Shown piece after piece: positions 16,668 through 29,259 of a stretch of 64,000 nt of DNA (positions are counted from its first letter, which is position 1; each line of letters begins with the position of its first letter). This stretch comes from Lithospermum erythrorhizon (Eukaryota; Streptophyta; Magnoliopsida; Boraginales; Boraginaceae). A program made the translations under genes and the position numbers. The stretch lies in contig JADFUC010000990.1 of the NCBI GenBank assembly GCA_019722365.1, positions 124,001 to 188,000 on the forward strand. Reading direction: 5' to 3'. Below the pieces are notes generated by a model. It made no database searches. It worked only from the letters and a program-made list of their open reading frames with translations, and was not told the DNA's origin.

Positions 16668-18746
16668 TGAAAAGAATGATAAAAGAATGTAAATTATATT
16701 TAATAAACTCATAAAATATATGTGCAAACTACCATATTTATAAAAGATAATATCAAATACTTACGTATTAATAAGAATCAGTAATAATAAAGCTTATTAC
16801 TAAAACTAATATGGTAATAATAATAATTAATACTAATAATATCTTCCTGAATTAAGTCTGATCCATCTCAATACCTCCCTCAAGTTTGAGTACTTTAACA
16901 TCGTGAAACGTCCAACTCAAAATAAAGATTTCAGCTTGATAAAAAAATTTCTGTATCTTCATAAAACTTCTTTCATATCCATTACTCTATCACCTCCTCA
17001 AACTCATGATAAGAATAATAAGAAAACATCGCGTATATATCACGCGACCATCAATGTTTCTGGAATGTTGACCGAACTTAAAATCAAAACACCAAAAACA
17101 TCATAATATCACAAAGAATCAACATCAAAACATTGGCGGTAGAACACGCTAAAGGACCAAAATATGTATCACATGGGAACGCCCATTCTTTCGAACTCCG
17201 GGATAGTTGTTGTTGCATTTAATCGCTGCACATATCATAAAATGCATTCTACTCCAACCTCAAGAGACTACAATAATCTTCTCCAAATACTTTAAAAGTC
17301 AATCATAGGATAACCAAAATCAAACATCTTTCAACTAACGCTATTTGCAAAGACTTTCATCAACTGCGCATAATGTCACGCCAAGACTTTCATCAATAAC
17401 ACGATTTCGATAACATCATCCACACCCAACCGATAATACGGTCATTATAGTGAATGTCACCCGATAACCACAACGCTTAGTCGAGTAAAACATAACTAAG
17501 TATCTTGAACTTCAAATAATCAAAAGCTAAGAATCATCAATGCATTATATTTTAAACAAACGGTAAAATATATTAAGCAGAAGACATTTCACTGAAAGAA
17601 CTAACAATTTCTGAACGCCTATTCTTTTCGAACTCCGTCGACTTCAACATAGGTGGAATGTTTTTTCAACCTTCAAATTAAGACGAATCTTAGGAACGCC
17701 ATTCTTTTCACCTCGTCAAAAATTGTCTTAATATTGCAAAACCCAATCACTTTGGCAGAATGTCACCCACAAGAAACGCCGATGCAACTTCCGCAGAGCA
17801 CGATTGTTTCTCGAACTTTCTCCCGTTTATAAACCGCAAGAATAATCAACAACCTAATACTAATCATGATTGAGACTAACATAGCGCATTGGGATTAACA
17901 TAGATGCACCACTCTCCTCCTCATACAATACTCCTACTATAACAATTCAATTTCTCCATCATCCAATACGGCATATCATGCAAGAAAGAAATACTGATCT
18001 ACTCCCCAAATCTAACCCACCTTTTCTAGAAACAAAAATATGAGTTCGTAAGATTTTTCTTCTTTGATTACTTTAACCTCTAACTAGATTGAACAACAAG
18101 AAAAATAAAGACTGTAATCTCAAATAACACAACCAATAAAATAGATCATCGGCTTCTCTGTCAAACATAAAGCATATAACAGTTTTGTTTGATACTCAAT
18201 CAGCTCGCTACCATATATTTTAACTAATCATTACCAATCTCCATAAACAAGCCTACGCCCAACTAATACCATCACAGATATGCCAAACTTTGATTTAACT
18301 ATATAACCGATAAAATAGTTTGTTCAGAATAAATGAATACTAAATAAACGAAATTCCTCGTATAATCTATAAATAGAAGAGTAAAAGAGGAAATAGTCAG
18401 CATAAATAGTCAATGTATGACAGCAAAACCTAAACGAAACAATGAGAAACAAGATTTTTTTATCCCCACAAAGTAAAGATTACACACAAAACTCACTTCC
18501 AAGAGTGCAGCTGTAAAATCTCACATCTTACGCTTTCCCGATACCAATTTAAAAGAATGATAATAACGAAATTATATCAATAAACTCATAAATATACGCA
18601 AACTACTCCATATTTATATAGCAGAGATAATATCAAATACTTACAGAATAATAAAGAATCCCTTGCATACGTTTATTACTAAAATTAATATGATAATAAT
18701 AATACTAATACTAATAATATCTTTTTAATTATCCTAATCCATCTCA
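16668..18746 (-). mobile_element. Non-autonomous LTR retrotransposon, two LTRs
   Basis: Direct repeats of about 200 bp lie at 16668-16870 and 18549-18746; both carry gataatatcaaatacttac and end atccatctca. Read on the minus strand, the right copy is the 5' LTR. It is followed at once (18533-18548) by attggtatcgggaaag, close to the initiator-Met tRNA primer-binding site ttggtatcagagc. The left copy is the 3' LTR, preceded by a purine tract (gagggaggt, complement of 16873-16881). On the minus strand the LTRs begin TGAGATGGAT and end in ttttca or ttttaa. The 1.68-kb interior has no gag or pol domain I can read, so the element would need proteins from elsewhere (TRIM- or LARD-like). A motif gaacgccyattctttt recurs three times inside (about 17,179, 17,613 and 17,693). 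Target duplications are not clear. Confidence 0.72.
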
Positions 18747-21176
18747 ATAGATACCCCCACCCCCAGCTCCCAACACGGTGATTGTGTCTCAGGAATCGGC
18801 GATGAGGTATCATTGAGCCCGCCGTTTCATGTAAATTCACTTGCAAATTTGTTTTATCTTTATCTAGTGTCCTTTCATTTATTCTGATTTTCCTAGATTT
18901 TTCTATTCTTGTTCAACTTTCTGTAATAACATCATTGTTTTTACCTCTGACTCCATTTTTTCCTTTATTTCAGACTGCTCTGTTAGGCACTTTCAAATAT
19001 GCAAACAAACCTATATTTGTTAGCTGTATCTCAGGGTATTTGTTTTGCTGAATTAATATACACTTGCTAAGACATATTTTAACGTCTTGTTTCCTTTAAA
19101 CCTTTTAATTATGTGAAATGCATGTATATCCATATTGTTTTTATGTAATTGTGTAATTTTCTGTCATCTCCTTTCCTGACAGGTTGGCAACACTCACGTA
19201 AACGTCTTACAGAGCATTCGCTTCTGTGATAGGTAAGGGATACATCTTGGCCATGAAATGTTGAATGATCCATCAAAATATACTGTTATTGTTGTGGAAA
19301 ATTAGTCTACATTCTTATGAACAGAACAGCTTGCTCAATGTAAACTTAAGCGAACATAATTACAATGTTGAAGCATTGAAGTTTGCAAATGTGGCACCTA
19401 TATGGTGATTCTCATTAAATAGTCCATCCTTCACCAGAGTAGGTGATTTGCTAATTCTGCTGTGATAGGAACAAAACAGAACTGATGATATTTTTCACTA
19501 CTAGAGAGGGGATGAAATAAGGGAAATTTGAAACAGAACTGATATGATATTTTTCACTTACCAGAGTAGGGGATGAAGCAATTTGTTGCTGCTATAGGTT
19601 GGCATGCTGGAATATTAGCTATTGTCAGAGGCCGAGAGCTGAGTTACTCCAAATGTGTTCTTCTTCAGAATAAACTGGCAACCTCTATTGAAACATGTCA
19701 AATAGTCTTCTGCACTGGCATTACTTCAGCAGGTGTTGTGTGAACATAATATTTTACTTTTCTTACATTTTATGATTTTACATAGAATAAGAAGAGGACC
19801 AAGAGATTCTTCATTTTTATTTTTAAGCTTATCAATCTGTTATATTATATCAATATCTAAACACATGTGGTATATTTTGATGAATAAATTTAAGATTGGG
19901 ATTTGCATGCTACTGTGTAACTTGGTTTATAATTCCTATATGATAAGTCATAACTCATAAGTATTAATTAAAAAAAGAAGTAATTATATCAATTTTGTAC
20001 TGATTAGAATAATGAATAATGAATTAGACCGGCCAGCTATCAACTTTGCGTGGGATGAAATAATACTCAATTTTCTATGGCTTCAAATCTGACCAATTCC
20101 AATGCATCCACAAAATCAACACCGGCGGTTTTACATACCAATCCCAGAAAAGAGTCAGAGCGTTAAACGCCAACACTCTAACCTATTCATACGTAGACTG
20201 AAGAAGAAATTTTGTGATTGGCCATGAAAGTGTTTCGCCTTTGGACTAATCGAGGATATCCAAGTAATTCAGAACCTCCTTCAGAATCATATCCTTCATA
20301 TCGTCAGATTTAAAAGAAGCCTCCTCATTCCTAACTGGGCCTAGCATAATATCCTAATTCAACTCCTAATCTCGCGTTGGCAGACATCCGAAAAACCACT
20401 ATTATGACGGTTTCATACTTTTACAAAAATCAACCCCTACCTCATCCATCCTACCCCACCAAGAAGGGGAGATGTAGGAAATATTACCAACTTGACCTTA
20501 ATCCACCTCAATTATTTCATCAATTATGCTCCTCACAACTCCACCATCAGACAAAATCTTTAAAGAAAAAACTGAGAAATATGTTTATTACCTGAATCCT
20601 TAGGTCTCATCCTCAAATCAATTCTATTTGTGATGTTTTAACGTATGAAGTGTGTTTTTAATTCCACGTATTATGATTAAAGTTCCAGTTAGCAATAAAA
20701 TAAGCTGTTATGATTGAAGAAATAGAGCAACAATATTGCATTCTTTGTACTTCTCCTGAAACAACATTAACATAAAATTTACATGATCCATCAACTTCCA
20801 AGATACCATATTACATGAAGAAACTTAACATAATTGATGAAATAATAATCACTAGAACACTACTTACATAATTTACCTTGAATACATCCTAAAAAGGTAA
20901 AAATTATTCATGAACAAAGATCTAAGTTAAAATAAAATTACCACTTTTAATTCACTACATGCTATGTTATCCCCCTTTATCTCAATCTTCAGACCTTAAA
21001 TCTCTGTATGTCAAAAAATCAACAGAGAGCTTGCTGGATCCTGAAAACTTGAGCAGCAGAAATTAACCATAACCGAACCAAACCAAACCGAGACTTATCC
21101 GAATAAAGGGTCGACTATATAAATACGACAAACTAACTAACCATAGCTTCTTAATATTTATCCAATTTACTCATCT
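18747..21176. other. Intergenic, no gene recognised
   Basis: About 2.4 kb without a credible gene. Short pieces at 19,180-19,240 and 19,560-19,740 look more complex than the flanks (for example ttggcaacactcacg), but no continuous coding frame or domain is visible. A segment at 20,095-20,600 has longer open stretches without recognisable motifs. I assign no function. Confidence 0.4.
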
Positions 21177-21719
21177 CTATTCCAGGCGAAGAAGACGCCT
21201 GAGGTCTCTTGTTGCAGAGTCATCAAATGGCTTCAACTCTTGTTTCTTGAAGAAAGTAGGTAAAGGAAGAGAACTTGGAGAGATTGAATAAAGTTTCACC
21301 CAGCATATTTCAGCAGGGTCAAAAGCTGACTTTTTGGTCATGTCTTTCTTGATCCTAGAATTCAATGAATCTAAAGAATCCCCTCTTCTAACTATAGTAA
21401 CTTGTCCCATTTCTAGATCATTTCTAGTGTTTCTATGTCTAGAAACAGATCTGGATTCATCTAGGCTGGAAATTTTCTTGGGACTTGTTGAACAATTTTG
21501 TTGTTGGTATTGTTGACTTTGATTGTGGTACCTCTTCTTGTGGCCTGTTTGGACCGTGGTTGACTTTTTGTTAACATAGTTAGTATTGTTGTTGATGATA
21601 TGGTTAGTTTTGGTATAACCAAATCCATTTCCTTTGGTTGGAGAATAATTTCTCTGGCCATGCAAAACAGGAAATCTTTCAACCAAACAATCTTGGGGCC
21701 TTAGAACTTGTGTTCCCAT
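21177..21719 (-). CDS. Small PNRC-like proline-motif protein, 180 aa
   Basis: This is an intronless 180-aa protein starting at MGTQVLRPQDCL. The frame is open upstream only to a non-ATG codon, so this ATG is the start. The middle is Asn/Gln/Ser/Lys-rich and low-complexity (for example QQYQQQNCS), suggesting disorder. The C-terminal third holds the conserved pieces: FDPAEICWVKLY, then SPSSLPLPTFFKK at about residues 147-159, then ATRDLRRLLRL at about 169-179. A short SPxxLPxP motif followed by a leucine-rich end resembles PNRC/EDC-type proteins, whose proline motif binds the EVH1 domain of the decapping activator DCP1. Plant proteins with this N- and C-terminus are known, mostly as uncharacterised. 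A role in mRNA decapping is inference from the motif. A TATA box lies about 190 bp upstream. Confidence 0.8.
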   Translation of the reverse strand: MGTQVLRPQDCLVERFPVLHGQRNYSPTKGNGFGYTKTNHIINNNTNYVNKKSTTVQTGHKKRYHNQSQQYQQQNCSTSPKKISSLDESRSVSRHRNTRNDLEMGQVTIVRRGDSLDSLNSRIKKDMTKKSAFDPAEICWVKLYSISPSSLPLPTFFKKQELKPFDDSATRDLRRLLRLE

Positions 21720-21906
21720 TTTATCTAGCAAACTAATTTGTATAAAAACTATAGATATACTATAAGCTAGATGAAAGAAATGAATATATAAGAACTGGAA
21801 ACTTAATGAAACAAGAAGAGAAAGAGGGAAGAAAAAGGAAAATGAATGTTCCTATTGAGTGTTTCTTGTGTTAGATCAAGTGGAGGAGATAACAAGGATT
21901 CAAGAG

Positions 21907-21914
21907 ATTATATA
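21907..21914 (-). promoter_or_regulatory. TATA box of the PNRC-like gene
   Basis: On the minus strand the sequence reads TATATAAT, 188-195 bases upstream of the ATG at 21,719. That spacing fits a 5' UTR of about 150 bases. Confidence 0.55.
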
Positions 21915-21919
21915 GAGTA

Positions 21920-23880
21920 AAAGTCAAGAAGAAAGAGAGCATTGTGAGTATTTATTTCCTTTTTTAATATTCTATTTTTCATGAGTAGCATTATGAATAT
22001 TTCTTTCTTTTTTTAATATTCTATTTTTAATGAATATTTGTCTTGTTTTGATTTTTTTTTTAAATAATGGGAAATATATTTAACATTTAGAATTGATTTT
22101 TTTCTTAAAATGTATATAAATATTGATCAAATGGATAAGTTAAGAAAAAAAAATATGAAAGTAGATAATTTTGTTTGGAAAGATGAGAGTATTAATATAT
22201 AGCATTATAGATATTTATTTCCTTTTTAATATATCTCCCTTATTTGGTTGTTTCCCACCAAGCTTCAATTGGGTTCTCGTGACGCGTGAGAGGGGGAAAG
22301 AAGGAAAAGTAGGCTGCTTACTTTGAATGATTGCCGACAGGAGGGGGTGGCCGACTCTAAAGACCTGGTCACCTTCCGACCCTACTTCCTCTTATTACGT
22401 TTTTTTATTATGTCCCAAAATGATTGTCTATTTAACTATTTAAGTTATATTTGGTTGAGACATAATAGGATTAATTTTTCTAATAGGATTAATAGATACA
22501 TATCAACCTATAATAACATGCATTAATGATGTTAAGGAGGTTTTTAGCATAAGCCATGAAAGAGCGCGAAAGACGCGATCGCAAAGATCACAGCTCGATT
22601 CCCTTTACAAATACTTTCTTTGGCCCACGAGTAATAATAATGGCCTTCATTAAAAAAAGGTGCCTGCTAGACAATTTTAAACTTAACGATGAAATTTGAA
22701 CCATTCACATATATATTTATAATTGATTATCTAATCACTACATTGAAACTCCACATTCCCAGAAATGCATGTATATATGCATGAAACATGACATCTTCAA
22801 AATTCATGAAGTAAAATGTGATGGTTTATGTCGAAATAATTGAATAATACCTTGCAAGATTTTCTATTCTATTAGTCAGTCTTAGAATTATAATATTTCT
22901 TGCTCTATAATAATGATTACAGTTGAAATCATAGTTAGCGCCTCAAACCATACACATTTATGTAAGCTTATTACTATAACAACTTGCTTTGCTTTATGAA
23001 CATAAAAGCCTCTAAAAGTACTATACTCATGCAAATAGATCATAGGAAGAAATCACACGTAAAAACTACATCAACGACTAAGCAATTGTTTAAAAGAAGC
23101 TGTCATGTTGATAAGTACATTCCGAAATAAATTTGAAGTAATTCATCAATTTGATTTAGTCCGAGATTCAGGCACTTAATTAACAACATTGCTTCAATGA
23201 ATCACTTGCTGAAGCCACGATATCGTTGCTGGCTGCTTCGACTAATTTCCTACTCTTTTGATTCCATATCAAACTCGCATTCATCAATCTGGACTCAAAG
23301 AAGAACTCCAACCATTTACCTCTACAAAACCCGACTAAAGAATTACATTAAGCATTGAATAGAAAACTGAACAAGGGGCATGAGTCACAAAGACTCTAAC
23401 CCATAAAGTTTCAGTGAGTTTCTTTCACAACCTAAGAAAAAGACAAGTTTTAACTCGAAAGAAGACAAAGTTCAAGAGTTTCTAATAACACACTAACAAC
23501 CTAAAAACTATATGAGATTAGGTTAAGATTAAATATATTTCTGTCATGGGGCGGGGTCACATGTATTATCAGTCAAATATTTAACAATTCCACCTTCGCC
23601 TGGTGCGATGATTAATCTAACCATACGAATCAGAACTCATCATGGTCAAAACCATTACATACAATCTAAAGACAATACAAGCATCTAAGAAATGTATACA
23701 GTTGCATTCCGCTACGACGCAAAGAATATCAAGATAACAAGTTCACGGGCGACAATAGCGCTTCAGATCACAAAAAAATGAGACAAGACCACCTCACGCC
23801 TACAAGACACCTCACACAGTTAACAACGACAAGAACACAAAGACGCCAAGATAAAGACGTGACACGCATCACAAAGATTT
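21920..23880. other. Intergenic, upstream of PNRC-like gene
   Basis: AT-rich DNA with no supported gene. A short imperfect repeat (tagcattat...atttctttc) occurs at 21,985-22,215. From about 22,530 the composition shifts to the A/C-rich plus strand that continues through the minisatellite to 26.8 kb, which suggests inserted repetitive DNA. Confidence 0.4.
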
Positions 23881-23889
23881 AAGCCATAA

Positions 23890-24400
23890 TAGCCGTGACA
23901 ACCTACCACAAAGTCCTCAGAAGTTCTACAACAAAGACACGAACACTCAAGATATATGTCGTCTGGCTGCAAGCGATGTAACTCTACCACGTTCCCGAGT
24001 CACAACAAAGACACGAACACTAAGACGCTGCTCCACAAAAGCGATATAACTCTGGCCTCACAGCTGCCCTCGAAATTACAACAAAGACACGCATCATCTA
24101 AGCATGCTGCTCATTGCGCGACGAACTCTACCATAATGCCCTCGAGTTCAACACACACAAGTAAGAACACATAAAGATGCCTGCATTTAATCCCCTACCA
24201 CTCAAGATCCTCGAAGTCGCTAACTTAAGCAAAACAGTGAACACTAAAGACAAATAACTACACAAAGTAGTTAACTCTACCACAGCCCTCAAGTTCAATA
24301 AACACAGACAAGAACAAGAAGCATGTCAATTATACAAAGTGTGTTAACTCTACCACAGCCCTCGAGTTCAACAAACACAATGCAAGAACACATAACCACA
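23890..24400. repeat. Degenerate ~73-bp minisatellite
   Basis: The phrase aactctaccac (or a one- to three-base variant) followed by gccctcgagttcaac recurs near 23980, 24049, 24124, 24272 and 24344. The spacings are 69, 75, 148 (two units) and 72, giving a period of about 73 bp. Weaker copies lie near 23,900 and 24,195. Each unit also holds acaaagacacgaacac or a related phrase. The plus strand is strongly A/C-rich. No frame runs through the array. Confidence 0.75.
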
Positions 24401-27124
24401 TCACTATTAACAAACACTTAAGAAGTTAATGTCGTATATCGCCAGCGCCGTTTCGCCTCAGCTTCCTACTGATTCTCTTATCAAACACACACACCGCTAA
24501 TCACACCCAAGTAACCCAACCTTTTACCATCCACAACCCCGACTCACACTTACACCAAGCATTTAAATGTATGACTCGATCACAAGCAAGAGAAATTACA
24601 AAAGCACTTTAACTATCAAAAGCCAAGTTTATGCTCTCACAACTAAGATTGTGTTCTCACTCACAATATTCCAAAAAGACTGCATGTAATTGTTAAACAC
24701 GTAATGAATGCCAAGAGTTCGAATCACAAAAATTATTCGACCATTATTTCCAACACACTCATTTTATTAATACATATTCTACTCTTGATTTAGATATTTT
24801 AGCAGGTCAAGTATTAAGAACCATAAAATAACATGTTGCATTTATTGCAATCACATATACAAATTAAGAAATTCAATTGAATGTTCAACTTGGCTGCCCT
24901 TGATTAAAGTATTGTCTTAGTCACCTTTTAAGAAATTAAGATCGTATCTTCAAAGTTTGAGTATATATATCTTCGTATTATAAGACTATATAGTGTTCAG
25001 TGTCAATCAATTATTCTTTATCATTTTCAAATAAGGGATAGCCACGTCTCATCAAGAAGCAATAATCTTTGTTGTCTTTCTATAATGGCACCGAAGATAT
25101 CTTAGCTTCTTTCGGTGAGCTTTTCAAACAAATTACATAAAAATTAGTAAACATTCAATTACGTTAAATATTCAATTTGATCATAGACTTCGTTTAAATA
25201 TCTTGTTAACATCATGTTCATTTTCATTTCCAATTTTGATTAATGTAAACTATAACCATCCCATTATAAGAAATGAACTAGATTTGTATTTTCCTAGCTA
25301 GTAAGACTTTAAATTGATCTCCTCATAAATAAATCAACTCATAAACAAATTGTTTTAATGAGATTATACCTGAAGGTTGTGTCTTTTCCTTTGTAAACAA
25401 TTCTAAACATATTATCACAATCTATATTGTCCTTTAAATGAGTAAAATCCCATGCGAGAGGACGATCCTTATATGTGGATCGTTTTACTATTGTTTTGGC
25501 TTAGTTGACAAAATATTATTTGTGTGAAAAATCGATACAAAGAACTGTACACATGATATGCTCTAAATCTACCTTTGGCCTTTGGATCAATTAGAAGTCG
25601 CCACATTAACCATATTGCTAGCTACAATTATTCCTCTCCATAAAATATATACTTTTAGTCAGACAACTCCCAACTACGAATTCAATTTTTTATACGATTC
25701 GAATTCTTCTATCTCTATTCTAGACTTAGACTTTTCTAACATTCTCCGAACTTTCTTTTCTGCCTGCATATTCCCCGTCCCTCAGACCTAATTTCACTAA
25801 AAGCAGACTCCTAATTTTCACTAAAATACGATGAAACGACGAAAATAAGTGATCATACGACAACCTTAAAGCAATAATAAAGATTGAAGTAGATCTGCTT
25901 CTGATCAAGTCACTTTCAGAAAAACTTTTAATACAAATTTCACTAACGATATTTCTAGTTAATTTAAACAAACGCAAAGAATATTAATTGTCTCTTTAAA
26001 CAATGTTTGATTTAAATATATGAAACACAATTACAAATGATATCAATCAAATAACACCATTCAATCAATGCGAAGATAAAACAACTTACTTAATTTATCA
26101 AATCAAATACACAAATAAAATCAGATAATCTTTACTTTATAATTAAGTATTCAATCAGATAATTAATGACAATCACATATAATAGAATCCTAACAATCTT
26201 CTAGCATATAAATTATATGAACAATAAAGCAAAGAAAGAGGGAGTTAAGCACGCAAACCTCGACACCTGTCGAACGAGCTTCTGCGATCTGCCTGACCCT
26301 TGGCTTCAACCTCGGATTTAGAATTGTAACTCAGATATTATCCGGAGTGTCCCTCTACATACAATCAAGTAACCGCATTTATACACACCAAATACCCACT
26401 AGAACAATTAGCTACTTCAGTAACAACTGAGAACTCGGCCAAACAACCTCGAAAATCCCTGAAAGCATTCAAGATTTACACTAACAACCACTACCCATTT
26501 CGTAGTCATTAGCAATCTCACAATCAATCCATTACATAATCGAAGTTCACCTCCAAGTAAGAAGACCACCTACTCGTGAACCTTTTGTTATTCTTTTCCA
26601 CAAGAAATTTTTGCTCTTTTACAAGATAATCCCTAAATGGATTTGGTAAGAATATTACAAAGTTAACTCTATGAAAATCTCTCTCAAATCAAGATGCAAA
26701 GAAGAACAAAAGAGTTGGCTTTTGCTTTAAATAATTTAGAATTTCATCTTCAATTAGTTAAAAAAAGTTATTTTAATTGGTGATGAAACTTTATAGCGTA
26801 AGAAACGGAACATAACAACCATGCTCCGGCCTCAGAACGCCTCAACGTGAGGTCAGTTTCTATGTCGATAGCACTTGTTGGAAATCAATATACTTCCAAG
26901 CCATCGGTCATGGTCCATTGGCGACAATTGTTGTAACACCATTTACTAGTTTAGCGGGAATGATTACATAAACTTTTAATGCTCAACTATAAGAATGTAA
27001 TTACTAGTCAGTTCTCAATGATAATACGTGGTTGCGCCGTATCGCTAGATCCCTTTGCATAACCGTTATAATACATAATGGGTCTATTATATTATATCGA
27101 ATTACTATTATCCGAGCCTGGCCA
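24401..27124. other. Repeat-rich intergenic DNA
   Basis: No gene is supported. A segment around 26,250-26,560 is less AT-rich and looks like transposon-derived DNA. The sequence at 26,876 begins tgttggaaatcaatatac, resembling the TGTTGGAA start of plant Copia LTRs, but I could not trace a matching partner end. Confidence 0.35.
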
Positions 27125-29176
27125 CACATATAACGATAAGTTTGAGCTTAAATTTCATGTATGAAATTAAACAGTATTTGCTTAATTGAGAATTGGATAT
27201 TCTCAATTGGGAGTTTTACATTAGTAATGTAAAATATAAATTGAATAAATCCAAATTAATTAACTAGTTAGTTTAATTATTAGATTGGTTAGTTGAGTTT
27301 GTTAATAACTTATTTGTAACTTGTGATTGACTTGTTAGTTACTTAATAAGGGCTTGTTAGTATTTAATTGACTTGTTAAGTTAATTAAATAGAACAACTC
27401 ATTAGTGACTCATTATTAATTAAGTTCTTAACGGTTTAATTACTAAACGAGTCAACTCAATAATTTAACGGGTTGAGCTATCGGGCTAAATATGTAAGTC
27501 TATATATATAGGGGATGAATTAGGTTTTCATGATATGTAAACCCAATCACTCACACACAAATACCGGCCCCTTCCTTGAGAAGCGCCCATTACCCAAGGC
27601 AAAACTGACAGCTTTGCTTTGATTTTATCATTCAATTCTCCATGTGTTCTACTGCATCCAAGTATTCGATTCAACCTCTTCTCAAGGCAACCAACTGTAT
27701 AAGACGCCATTTTTATGACGCTAGTAGATTGAAATTCAAATGAGTAAAGTTGTCAAAGATTGCTGAGCAATTTCGTCACGCATCAGAAGTTGTTTTTATG
27801 GTTCATATTGTATTATATGAATTATAGATCTAAAATATATGATTAAAGTTGATCCCGTTTATATATTATTTTATTTTAATAATAAGGCAGACATGAATTT
27901 CCCAAGATCATGAAAAATGCTTTTAATTTTATATATTTTGATCTAGATTTGTTAAACATGCATTGTTTAATTAGTTTATCATATAAATCAGCCAATGTAA
28001 TTTTATATATGTAAAAATATGTGATTTATATGTTAAGTTCATGTTTCATGTTCATGATTATGATTTAACATTAACATAGTTAGGATAGTTAGTTTCATAT
28101 TTTAAGGGGGTTTTGATTTATTTTATTGAAGAATTAAAATAAGTATTTTGTTTGAAAAAGTTAAACATTAAAGTTTTTGAAACCTATATTTTTTCTGGAC
28201 GTGTTTTGCCTTGAAAGGTATTTCATAATTTTTTCATAATTTTTAAAATATTTGGCAAAGTGAAATAATTTGCAAACTTTATTACTGAAAATTATTTTAA
28301 GGTGAATCCAATTGATTAATTTTAAATATTTCAAGAATTTGTCACCAAATTCTAAGTGAAATTTCGAATCATGGGCCTTCAAAATAATTTCTTGAAAAAT
28401 GTTTGAATTAAATCGTAAAAACTAAAATTGCCAAATTTTCAAGACACGAATCCTCGACGGCCCCTAGGCTCATATCCGTGGCTTTTGGAGCGACCAGAGC
28501 GTTGGACGCGCTACCACCTCCAGAGGTAGCGACGCTGCGGGTATGCAGAAGTCGCCATGCGCCGTCGCCGCCACCCTCGCTTGGCCAGTGTTTCATTTTG
28601 GTTTAAAGAATTTTAAAAACGATTTTAAGATTTACCATGGTAATTAAAGATTTCATTTTATGACCTAAATATCACCTAGAAAAATTAGGTAAATGTATTT
28701 TCACGATTGGGGCGATATTTTTAATTACCAAAAGACTCCCTTTCATACTCATATCTAGATATTTAATTATTTGAGGTAATTAAATCCTCGTAACTATTTC
28801 TCTAACAATTACATGGTACTTATACTTACTTAAAAAAGGTAATTATACTAAAATAGAAATAATTATTGTAATACTATTTAATACATATAAAAACATCATT
28901 AATATATTTCACTACAATTACTGTAGTTAAATTTCAATGTAGATAATCATAGTAATAATAGTCACAAATAGTAAAACATGTTTTAATATTGATTTGTCAA
29001 TATAAAATTACTTGGAAAAGTAATTTTACCTTACTCATTGTAAACATTATTGTTATAATTATTTTGATACACAATATTATAAATATATTTACATGGTATT
29101 ATATGATTTAGCTTATTCGCATGTTCCTATTTAATGTATATTTGTTAAATCAATGCTATGGATTTTAATTTTTTCT

Positions 29177-29259
<83 letters not shown>

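Noticed and set aside
16668..16870. MITE interpretation of the repeat block
   Set aside because: The two blocks are direct, not inverted, and are flanked by primer-binding and polypurine-like sites, so LTRs fit better.
20095..20600. Possible gene or transposon coding segment
   Set aside because: Open stretches exist on both strands but show no motif, no splice-consistent model and no homology I recognise.
22323..22526. 67-aa open frame on the plus strand
   Set aside because: No domain, AT-biased second half, and no splice or promoter context.
29179..29257. TA run as a functional promoter or origin
   Set aside because: It is a simple microsatellite inside a repeat element; nothing nearby supports a regulatory role.
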